From Pterois miles (taxonomy: Eukaryota; Chordata; Actinopteri; Perciformes; Scorpaenidae), in contig CAMQGK010000638.1 in the NCBI GenBank assembly GCA_947000775.1, positions 22,072,001 through 22,136,000 of the forward strand: DNA of 64,000 nt, read 5' to 3'. How positions within the stretch are numbered: the stretch's first letter is position 1; each line of letters begins with the position of its first letter. Below, piece after piece: positions 54,290-64,000 of this stretch. The position numbers and the translations under genes were made by a program. Below the pieces are notes generated by a model. It saw nothing but the letters and a program-made list of their open reading frames with translations, made no database searches and was not told the DNA's origin.

Positions 54290-55074
54290 CATACACACAC
54301 ACTGGACATCACACACAAGAGCTCAGTGACTGTTTTATTTTTGACTTGCTGAGTGTAATAAAGTCATTATACTTTCAAACTCCAATTCTATGAGTACATA
54401 CTGTCCAATGAAATGTACCTCAAGGCTACTCACTTTACTATATCTGGTAGAGACTGCAGACACACCAGTGTTACATATTAGTAATGGCCCAGTAGATTCA
54501 CAAATACTCGCGAATATTAAAATAGTCAGTTGTTCATTGGTCCAGTGACTCAAATATTGAAAATATGAGAATATATCATGCATGGGAAATGCATAGTAAG
54601 ACATGTTAAATACAAATCTGTTGGAATAGTGCGCATTGACTCAAGGTATCCTTACAGGTTCACATAAATGAGGTAATATGACTGACCGACTCTGACCTTT
54701 GACCTCCCTGCAACAGGATGCTTGTAATACTACAGGAATGAGTTAGCATTTTATCACTTCTGGCTCTTTTGTCTGGAAGTCAGTGGGTTTTCAGTTAGAT
54801 GCCTGACATAAGGCTAACACAAGCTGAAGAGATTTTCTTCTACGACATAAAATACATCTATAAATACCCCACTTGTGAAGTTTGAAGCTTTTATGTGTCT
54901 TAAAAAAGGCGGTAGCTAACAAGTGACTAAATGAGGCTATACTAAACATCATCACGCCGACTCGTCTGCCTTTTACAGCCTCGTTGTTTATTCATATTAT
55001 TCTGATTCCATTTGCTCACACAATTATATTCACATTATAGGTATTAAGTAATTTTTGTCGTTTGGATTGTCAAT

Positions 55075-55345
55075 TTGGGGCTACATGGTGGTGCAGTGGT
55101 TAGCACTGTCGCCTCTCAGCAAGATGGTCGCAGGTTTGAATCCAGCTTGGGGCTCTTCTGTGTAGGGTTTGCATGTTCTCCTGGGTTTTCTCCAGGTACT
55201 CTGACAGTCCAAAGACATGCAGGTTAATTGACTGACTCTATGAGTCAGCCCTGCGATGGACTGCCAACCTGCCCATTGTCAGCTAGGAAGAGCTCCAGCG
55301 ACCCTGTGACCCCTCAGGGGTTTAAGCGGTTGCAGATGGATGGAT
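55075..55345 (-). mobile_element. LINE 3'-end-like fragment, reversed
   Basis: Starts GGGGCTACATGGTGGTGCAG and carries GTCCAAAGACATGCAGGTTA; it ends GCAGATGGATGGAT. A more diverged neighbour of the copy at 55.6 kb in the same orientation. Confidence 0.7.
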
Positions 55346-55624
55346 TGTCAATGTTGTATTTTCATTACGTTGTTACTCTGTACACACGACATCTATTGCA
55401 CGTCTGTCCATCCTGGAAGGGGGATCCCTCCTCTGTTGCGCTTCCTGAGTTTTCCTCCATTTTTTCTTTTTTCCCCTATTAAAAGTTGGTTTTTTTTTGG
55501 TTGGGGAGTTTTTACTTATCCGATGAGAGGGTCGTTCTGTAAAGGACAGAGGGTGTCATATCCTGTACAGATTGTAAAGCCCCTCTAGAGCAAAACTGTG
55601 ATTTGTGATTTTGGGCTATACAAA

Positions 55625-56016
55625 AATAGACTGGGGCTACACGGTGGTGTAGTGGTTAGCGCTGCGCCTCACAGCAAGAGGGTCGCAGGTTCGATTCCAG
55701 CTTGCGGCTCTTCTGTGTGGAGTTTGCATGTTCTCCCCGTGTAAGCGTGGGTTTTCTCGGGTACTCCGGCTTCCTCCCACAGTCCAAAGACATGCTGTTT
55801 AGGTTAATTGATGACTCTAAATTGCCCGTAGGTGTGGATGTGAGCGTGAATGGTTGTCTGTCTATATGTTGTCTGTCTCTATGTGCCCTGGCGATGGACT
55901 GGCGACCTATCCAGGGGGTACCCTGCCTTCGCCCTAAGCCAGCTGGGAACGGCTCCAGCCCCCCCGCGACCTAACGGGATAAGCGGTTGACAATGGATGG
56001 ATGGATGGATGGATGG
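55625..56016 (-). mobile_element. LINE 3'-end-like fragment, reversed, with (ATGG)n tail
   Basis: Starts GGGGCTACACGGTGGTGTAG, carries GGCTTCCTCCCACAGTCCAA and GCGATGGACTGGCGACCTAT, and ends in an (ATGG)n run at 55,993-56,016. The most complete of the four copies. Confidence 0.75.
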
Positions 56017-57149
56017 AAAAATAGACTGACTTGGCTTATACTCATATGACCATGGTGCAGTTAATAACCTTAACATTAGTTTTTTACTTATTTTTTACTT
56101 TATATTTACTGTGTTTTTTACTGAAACATATCAGTATCATAACATAATCCAAAAGCCGATGGAGAAATCCCACTGGCTTTTTGTGGAGGGAACCTGTGAG
56201 AGTCTAACTTCTGGGTTGGCCAACATAAACATGTCATCCCTGGACCACTCTATATTAACAATCACAACAGCAAACCCTTATCAGACACTAATGTTAAGGG
56301 TAACTAGTAACAAACCCGTGGACAGTTCCTAACTCCACACATCTACCTCTTATAGCCTGTTTTGTGAGGAGCACTTTCCACTCACCAGGCTAGCTGGGTT
56401 AATTATCTCTGAGGAGGAGCAGCCGTGGGAGCCCTGAACGTCCCTGATGAGGAGCAGGTGTGTGGAGCCTATTTCTACCCCTGGTTGCAGTGCTCCGATG
56501 TTGATTTATCTCATAGACAGAGGTAGTGAGCGCGCCGCTGTATTGCAGGTCCTAGCTGTGTAGAGGAGTGTGTTTCCACATGAACCTGCATGATTTGTTT
56601 GCCGTTTTCTGTTTGCTCTTCAAGCTTAGTCTGTTAGAGTGGGCTTGGTCTGGGTGGCCTGGCTTCTCAGTTTTGAGCTGGCATTACATCCAGTGTCTTT
56701 AGTCGACTTCACTTTGTTTGTCAGAGTTTTTCCTCTAGTCAGCTGCTCGGCAGTGGTGCTTTAGTTTATTATCCGAGTCCACTAATCTAAATGTTTTAGT
56801 GAGGTATCGGAGTATCTGGTGTTTCCCCTCTCCTGTTCAATAGCTTGCAGTTTTTGAGTATTTCTGGAGCTAATTTTAACAACCCTTGGTCTGCACCGCC
56901 ATTGCGTCTCACTCCCCCATTACCCCGACATCTTCTAGACAACTGCTTTGTTTTTTTTGACCAACATATCCCATCAGCAACAGCAGGGAGTTGTTTTTAA
57001 CAAACAATGAACCAACTGTAGGCTGCCGTATACACTACCTGTACAGCACTAGCAGAGAGACAAAGTCAGGGATTAACTAGTGGAGTGATTTTCAAAGTTG
57101 GGACACAGAGTCAGGGTGACCTCAGCAAATTGGTGAGAAGATGAGGGAA

Positions 57150-57775
57150 ACTACAAAACACATACATAAAAAAATTAATTAATTTTTAAAGTCGCTAATT
57201 TCTTTAACGCATAAATGTAATCAGTCTATCAGAAGTTGGAGCGGGCTTAAATTTAAAGCTAACAGAAAACCTAATGGATCTGTTGGTATCATCCACGTCA
57301 TACTAGCTTGTCTGGCATGGCCATTTTCACAGGGGTCCCTTGACCTCTGACCTCAACATATGTGAATGTAAATGGGTTCTCTGGGTCCCCACGAGTCTCC
57401 CCTTTACAGACATGACCACTTTATGATAATCACATGCAGTTTGGATCAAGTCATAGTCAAGTCAGCGCACTGACTCACTGACAGCTGTTGATGCCTGTTC
57501 GGCTGCAGTTTGCCATGTTATGATTTGAACATTTTTTATGCTAAATGCAGAACCTGTGAGGGTTTCTGGACAATATTTGTCATTGTTGTGTGCTGTTAAT
57601 TAATTTCCAATAATAAACATAAACATAGATTTGTGGTCAAGGCAGCATATTTGTCCACTCCTGTTGATAAGAGTATTAAATACTTGACAAATCTCCCTTT
57701 TGTACATTCAGGTACATTTTGAACAGATAAGAAATTATTAATTTGTGATTAATCAATTGACAGCCCTAAAAAAAA
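57150..57775. mobile_element. hAT-type MITE
   Basis: The right end, reversed, reads TTTAGGGCTGTCAATTGATT, a very common fish hAT MITE start. AAAATTAATTAATTTTTAAAG lies at the left. The middle includes CAGGGGTCCCTTGACCTCTG, typical of the same family. Confidence 0.75.
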
Positions 57776-57978
57776 CTTCTTATATGAATATAATATATAA
57801 TGAAGTAATAGGCCTACATAATAATAATCTTATGTACCCGACAATTAGAACAACATTCATCACATCATAAGTCGTCATGCTGGTCTGTAACAGTCTGTCT
57901 ACATCTAGCTAAATTTAGTGCTAACTCACAAATGGACATGTTTTTGGAAAGGGAAAGACCTGACGAGCAGAAACAAAT

Positions 57979-57997
57979 ACACACACACACACACACA
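57979..57997 (+). repeat. (CA)n microsatellite, short
   Basis: About 9 AC units. Confidence 0.9.
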
Positions 57998-58109
57998 GAC
58001 AGTGTTGCTGAATGTTGTTAAAACTAAGCTGACAAACTATGATTATAATGGAAAAACAAAGATATTGAATCTAATGGAAAGATTAAAGATATGAGCTATA
58101 GATGTGATT

Positions 58110-58430
58110 AAGAAGAAGAAGAAGATATTCCTTTATTAGTCCCGCTAGGGGAAAAATAATTTTTTTATTTTTTAAAATAAAAAAAAAAAAAAAAAAAAAA
58201 AATAAAAAAAAAAAAAAAAAAGGGGAGAGATGGGGGGGGGGGGGGGGTTTCCAAGAGAAGGGGGGGGGGGGGGGGGGGGGGTTTTGTTTTGGGGGGGGGG
58301 GGAAGGGGGGAGAGGAAAAGAAGAAAAGTCACCTCTCACAAAATAAAATAACAATTTTTTTTTTTTTTGGAGGTGGGAATTGGACCAGCCGCTCCCCAGC
58401 TTAAAAAAAAACAAAATAAAAAAATGTGCC
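58110..58430 (-). repeat. SINE remnant replaced by A/G homopolymer runs (possible assembly error)
   Basis: (GAA)n, then GATATTCCTTTATTAGTCCC, then long A runs, long G runs and T runs, ending in GGGAATTGGACCAGCCGCTC, a reversed B-box-like head. It has the same layout as 25,480-25,800. Confidence 0.65.
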
Positions 58431-61091
58431 CCATTATTATTGCATTAATTACAGTTAAGACTTATATTCAGATTATTTATTTTTTTAAACTTTTGCTAAA
58501 TTACTTATACTACTTTGCTGTATTGCCAGTGGTAGTTCATCTTGTGAAAAGGGGGATCCATAAACTAATAGCAAATTAGCAGCTAAAGGTCCAGATATTT
58601 TTCTTGGGGAGTGGTGGAGACCAAAACCAGATCTAAAAGGAAAGTAAATGTTGCACTTGCACTTTACTTGTTTCAATGTCAAACTTTATGATGACTTTAT
58701 GATGCTAATTCACTGCAATTCAGAAGAAAAGGCAAGTTTTTTATATAAAACAGATTAATATGATGAAAATATGACATTTTTTTATATGTTAAGTTATCCA
58801 AGAATGGCCTCCACTTCAAACTACATTAAAATTCTGCTTAAACATCAATGCACCTGTAGGCTAATAATAGCTAGAATGTATAAGTGTGAGATAATGCACA
58901 GCTAGCGGGTCATTATTATGAAATAAACCCAAACAGGGTGGTGATGACCCAGACGCAAAGCTAATTATTCGCTTATTTAAGAAATTAATAATTTGACATA
59001 AAAATGGTCCTCCAGAGTCCAATATCAGAACTGTGCCTATAGTCACGGTCAGTAATAAATACCAATGGTCTGTTATACATAGTAATGGTCTGTTATACAC
59101 GGCAATAGTCTGTTATAAAGAAATGGTAGATCATAGAATGCCAGGATTGACCAATCAAAATTGAGTATTCACCAAAGCCATGTAATAATAAGTAATAATA
59201 CAAGACTTTGCTTAATGAGTAATTGTATGTTTAATACTTGCACATTCTGTGCTGTACTTTTATTCCAGTAAGACTTTGAATACAAGTAATTATAATGTAA
59301 GTAACAGATCTGTATACCACTCCTAAAAATGACACTCAGTGTTAATTTGCTCATCTGAATGAATATCCAGACTCTCAGAAGTCCACATTTCATTTGGCAG
59401 TTTAAACAAAGGCCGCTTCTGTATTTTGCTCAAGTCAGTGGAGATAAATTCCTAAATTAGGAGCGGCAGTAAAGTGGAGGTTTTCAGAGATGTCGGCGTT
59501 TCATGAGTGGACCTTTGCTCCTCTGCGATCTGCCCCGCCAGCTGCAGGTCACATTGCTGCTTCATTACTGTTTGCCCGTGGCCCCGTGACCCTCCCGCCT
59601 TCATTTGCACCTTGGTGAGGACCACTCCATCACTGCTCTGGGGCCGGACACACACATCACACCACTGACGTCATGAGTGCACGGCCAAGCCACCGGCCTC
59701 AGGTATGAGCTGATTCAACCAGATAATACTTTCACTGTGTATTTTACATGGTTTTGCTTGTTTTGTTTCTCTTCATGTGAGCTTGGTACTGCTAATTCTG
59801 ATTTTGTATTTTAGTTAATATAGTGTATTTTTTTTAATTTTGTTTTGTTGTTTTTTGCCAAATGCGTTTTATTTATGACATTTTAACATTAGTCCCAACA
59901 TAATTTTGATGCTACTTTGATTTTATGTGTGTACTTTTACCTTAAATGTGATTTTTTGACAAAGTATGTGCAGTATATGATAATTATGATGCTCTGGATT
60001 TCAGACCCCAACAAGACTAGCTGCTGCCATTGTCAGTATACATTTAATAAATTGAATAGTGTTGCATACAAAGTTGTGTGATCAAAATATAAATAACCAC
60101 TTGTCATTATTATTACCACATTATGGTAACAAAAATGTATTTCTTTTTATGCATAACTTTAAAACTTTATGTTAAGATTTGTTTCTGTTCATTTTGTTGT
60201 ACTCTGTTCATAATAATATATAATTAATCATGACATTATAACAAAGTGTTTCAAGTTGTGTTGTACAAATAAAGTTAATGAACTGAACTGAGTTTGGTTT
60301 GCGTCAACTGTGTTCCTGCCAATGATGCAAAGCTGACTTTAATGTGCATATCTTCGTTTATTATATTCAATCCCAGGTGTGAACATTTTGGGACCGTATA
60401 CCTTTGACTCTCCTCACATGCAGATCTGAATGTGTTAGCCGTACGTCGCACCATAACGCAGATTGTAACGAAAGGGTGCCAGTGATGGAAAAGTACCCCC
60501 ATAGATTTCTTAAAGTGGACATTTCTCCATCACCTCGTCATTTCAATTACATGTCAGAGGAGCCACATTCACTTAGCGTAGCGGTGCGGACGCTGTTATT
60601 TAAAGAAAGCTCATAACGTGGGGCCAAAAGTTTAGTGATTGAGGTTTGATGCACAAGGGCAACACCTCAACTCTAAACCAGAGGGTTCAACATGAGAATA
60701 TAAGAAATGTTATTGTTTTTCTGCTTGATTAAACCACAGTGGCCCTTGTTTGCCCTTTGACCTCACAAATTATGGGGCTTTAGTGTTAATGTACACAGTA
60801 TTTTATGCTTTTTTTTCTGTGTATTAAAAACTTTGTGTCAAGAAAACTTATTATAGTTCTTAAAGTAGAGATACAATAGAGTTTAAATCATTTTTACAAA
60901 GCAAACCAAACAAACAAAATGAAACCTGTTTTTGAGAAAACAAACAGTTTTAATTTATTATTACATGACATAAATAAAACTCACAGCGAGATCAAATACA
61001 AATAGATAGTTATGTACACTTGTTTGTGCAGGAGCTGGTCTTGACAAAACCCTGCAGGACGCAGAAGGCACTTGTGTCCGATCTTTGAACA

Positions 61092-61149
61092 TTTATTGCA
61101 ATCAGAAAAAAGGCACATTTATATGGAAAACACTGGACGTTAATTTATT
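61092..61149 (-). promoter_or_regulatory. Candidate poly(A) signals of tbxta
   Basis: Minus-strand AATAAA at 61,149-61,144 and at 61,097-61,092, 450-510 nt after the stop codon. Confidence 0.55.
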
Positions 61150-61598
61150 CTATTTACACACATATACATGTTTATGTTAGCAGAACCTATATTTCATTTT
61201 ATATATTTAAGAATAAAAACAAAAATATCAAGGATTGCTCAGTTTGGTTGTGTGGAGTTTAAAGGAGTTTTAAAAAAGGTGTAATAAACATGTTGGTAAT
61301 CACTAAGAGCAGAGAAGCAGTTCTGATCATACAAGTCTTATTATTATTCTAGAGTGACGTTGTCCAACATGGTAAGAGATGATTGTCTTTCAAGTTCTGT
61401 CTTTGCACATCAACTGACTCCAGCCTAACTTTATACCCTTTTGTTTTTTTTTTAAATTACAAGCTCTGGAATGATCTAATCTGAACTTTTTCACAAACAG
61501 GTGCCAGAAAAGATCCTTGCATTTCATCTTCTCCAGGACCTTCTATGTGTGTCTTTAGTCCGACTCCTAAAGCCTCCAGAGATGACTGCCATGCGGAC

Positions 61599-63942
61599 TC
61601 AGTAGCTCTGTGCCACCGGCGCCCAGGATGCGGTTAGCCTGGCGATGGAGCTCTCGAACTGGGCATCCCCGACCTCGCTCAGGCTGGGGTCATACATGGA
61701 GGAGGGCGAGGAGACGGGCAGCGAGGAGGTCAGGCCCGTGTAGGAGGAGCCCCTCAGGAACTGGGAGGTCAGACCTCCAGGTATGGAGCCCGAGGCCGAG
61801 CCTGAAGGGGTGAGGGTGGTGCCGGCTACTGACCATAAGCTGGGGTACTGACTGTGGATGAGAGGGACAGAAGAGTTTTATTATTGTGGTGGTGAGGGTT
61901 CAAAGATGGCAACACCATGCAGCCCATAACATGTACCCAGAAATGTTCCCACATGGACAGGGGGTAAAGAACAACCAGAAAATCACATGAACTAATAAAC
62001 ACAAGCTAAAACTACAAAAAAAAAGTTTGCTGATGCTGATGAAATTCAATTTAAATCAAACAGAATTTCTGCAGCCATTCTCACTGCAAATGAATGGCAC
62101 TGGTTAAACTGCATATGAAAGTTTGTGCACATCCCTTGCACACATTTGCGCGGCTGCATGTGCACTTGGTACAAATTTAGATTTCCCTGCTCTAGCTCTG
62201 TTTTATTGTGTTGATGTGTCATGAATGTTGTCTTTTGTGTTCTGTTTTTATGGGAACTCTGGCTGCAAAACAAACTTCCCCTTGTGGAATAGAGATAGCT
62301 TCACCTAACCTATGGTTGAGAGGCTTACCTGGAATTGGATGTGGAGTTGGTGGTGTGGGACAGAGTGCCCATGCCTGTGGAGTTGGGGATCTGGAGAGCG
62401 GACCAGCTGTCATGAGTGGGCAGAGTCCCTGAAGTGTTGTCCATGTAGTTGTCTGAAAATGAAGCACAGACTACAACTTAATGCAAACACATTTGTTTTG
62501 ATTCTAACATGATCAACTGAACTTGTATTGTCCCTGACGCTGAGGTTGCAGGTATATATGGTCTTCTTACTTGTGCTGGAGGTGCGGTGGGGGTAGTGGC
62601 TGGGGTACGGGGCCGCTCTGTGGCTCCTCAGGCTGGAGTAGCGCTCACAGTAGGAGCCGGAGGAGTGGCCCGCTGTGCCGCTGAACTGAGGAGGGCTGCT
62701 GCTGGGGCAGATGGGACTCTGGCCAGGGAGGAACCAACCTCCAACTACGGGATTAAACAAACAAAATTAAGTCGTATAATATCAACAATTCTATGTATGA
62801 GAGTTATTTTATTTAACATTTTCATAAATGTATAAATAAATTAAACTCACGCTGAGAGTAGCCAGACTGTTGGCTGTCTGCACTGTGATCTGGGATGTCT
62901 TTATGGTCGCTCCTGCAATCAAAAGCAACAACATTAGATGCCATACTGTCAGTACACTAAAGCTGATCATGTGAGGAATCCTTTGAGGCTCAAGCCTGTA
63001 CCTTTCTTTGGCATCCAAGAAGGCTTTGGCAAAGGGGTTGTGCTTTATCTTCAGAGCAGTGATCTGTGAGGACATGACAACTGTCAGCATTTCATTGAAT
63101 ATTCAGGAGTGTTGATAAAGTTTCATGTGCGTCATGCTAAACTGACCTCTTCGTTCTGGTAAGCAGTGACTGCGATGAACTGTGTTTCGGGGAAAGACTG
63201 GCTGCTGATCATCTTCTGGATGCCTCCAACCTTCACAATGTGTATCCTCGGCTCATATTTGTGCAAAGAATTCAGCATAATCTATGGAAAAATCACAATA
63301 TATTATACTTTTTGTCATTATGATAAACAACAGGGCTACTATTTCAAGTATTTTTCTCAGATAAAGTGCAGATATGGCAGTAAAGTGACATTAAGTGTCT
63401 TTCTCTTGATATTAATGATTCTAACTAAACAGTTTCTACAATAGGTGAAAGGGTTTTGGAAATTATTTCATATTCAAAAAATATTTATTTCATATATTTA
63501 TATATTTATATTTTTCATATATTTATTTCATATATTATTCAATTAATAGATCTTCCTGTTTTGTTTTTATCACGTGGACCTAATGTGGCACACCTGAAAA
63601 AGCATAAACGGTCAGAAATGTTTCTCATTTCACCACAATTAGTGATAATCTTATCTCATATATATCGGTCTCCTCACCTGTCCGCCCCCGTTGAGTTTAT
63701 TGGAGAGTTTGACTTTGCTGAAGGAGACGGGCGCTTTCATCCAGTGCGCTCCGAAGTTGGGGGAGTCCGGGTGGATGTAAACGCAGCTGGGGCTCTGGGG
63801 CTCCGGTTTTCCACCGGGGACCCACTCCCCGTTCACGTACTTCCACCGGTTGTTGTCCGCGGCCACGAAATCCAGCAGCACCGAGTACATGGCGTTGGGG
63901 TCCAGACCACTGACGCTGGCCCTGAGCACCGGAAACATCCTC
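61599..63942 (-). CDS. tbxta: T-box transcription factor Brachyury (no tail), 3' seven exons; 5' end outside the window
   Basis: Brachyury is a nuclear T-box activator needed for posterior mesoderm and notochord. Exons (minus): 63942-63678, 63281-63147, 63063-63002, 62912-62851, 62744-62571, 62452-62329, 61851-61599; 1,075 nt, about 357 residues. The first base completes a split Arg codon, so the N-terminal exon (about 65 residues) lies to the right. Most of the T-box is present: [75 protein letters not shown] and [13 protein letters not shown]. The C-terminal activation/repression region includes [16 protein letters not shown] and ends [12 protein letters not shown]. This wording matches the fish Ntl/Tbxta protein and differs from Tbx19 (no WTAVASHP-type tail). 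All splice sites are GT-AG and in phase; no lesion seen. Confidence 0.95.
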
Positions 63943-64000
63943 CTGGAAAAACAACATTTGTGAGAATTGGTTTAAGGATTTCATGAAGTGCCAGATTTTT

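Larger units (their letters stand above)
46895..61598. other. nudc-tbxta intergenic region, 14.7 kb, repeat-rich
   Basis: nudc and tbxta converge on this region. It contains MITEs, an inverted pair of repeats, a SINE, two LINE 3' ends, microsatellites and a homopolymer-damaged SINE (each listed). Apart from the coding-like block at 53.2-53.8 kb, no exon was recognised. The stretches 48.9-50.1, 54.3-55.0, 56.1-57.1 and 58.4-61.0 kb look largely single-copy. Confidence 0.65.

Noticed and set aside
55993..56016. CRISPR-like or satellite array
   Set aside because: A simple (ATGG)n tail of a LINE 3' end.
58172..58414. Proline-rich protein on the minus strand
   Set aside because: Same homopolymer artefact as at 25.5 kb.

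Overview
The window looks like nuclear genomic DNA from a teleost fish, probably a percomorph. It has about 40% GC, multi-exon vertebrate genes with short introns, and many typical fish repeats (Tc1/mariner, hAT-type MITEs, tRNA-derived SINEs, LINE 3' ends, CA/GT microsatellites). Proteins were recognised by eye against remembered vertebrate families; no search was run. Exon boundaries were placed by hand from splice signals and reading phase. Layout, left to right: (1) positions 1-104 may hold one exon of an unidentified minus-strand gene that runs off the left edge. (2) 105-18,814 is gene-poor and repeat-rich. (3) 18,815-29,709, minus strand: zdhhc18, a palmitoyltransferase with nine coding exons; one 79-nt intron has the signature of an AT-AC, U12-type (minor spliceosome) intron. 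(4) 32,943-35,569, plus strand: kdf1, three coding exons. (5) 38,460-39,292, minus strand: nr0b2 (SHP), two exons, broken by an in-frame stop and a frameshift about 25 nt apart. (6) 40,040-46,894, plus strand: nudc, nine exons, apparently intact. (7) 46,895-61,598 is a 14.7-kb repeat-rich interval with one unexplained GC-rich, coding-like block near 53.2-53.8 kb. (8) 61,599-63,942, minus strand: the last seven exons of a Brachyury gene (tbxta / no tail), whose first coding exon lies beyond the right edge. ZDHHC18, NR0B2, NUDC and KDF1 are also neighbours on human 1p36.11, so this is conserved microsynteny with local rearrangement; Brachyury is on another human chromosome (6q27) and is joined to the block here. 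The genes do not form a pathway: they are a lipid-modifying enzyme, an epithelial differentiation factor, an orphan nuclear receptor, a dynein/HSP90 co-factor and a mesoderm/notochord transcription factor. The best leads are the broken nr0b2, the AT-AC intron and two possible C-termini of zdhhc18, several structured repeats (a 3-copy tandem array, a foldback, a distant inverted pair, nested insertions), a 16-bp perfect inverted repeat in the zdhhc18-kdf1 intergenic region, and two homopolymer-rich blocks that look like assembly damage inside SINEs. No clear new biological system was seen.
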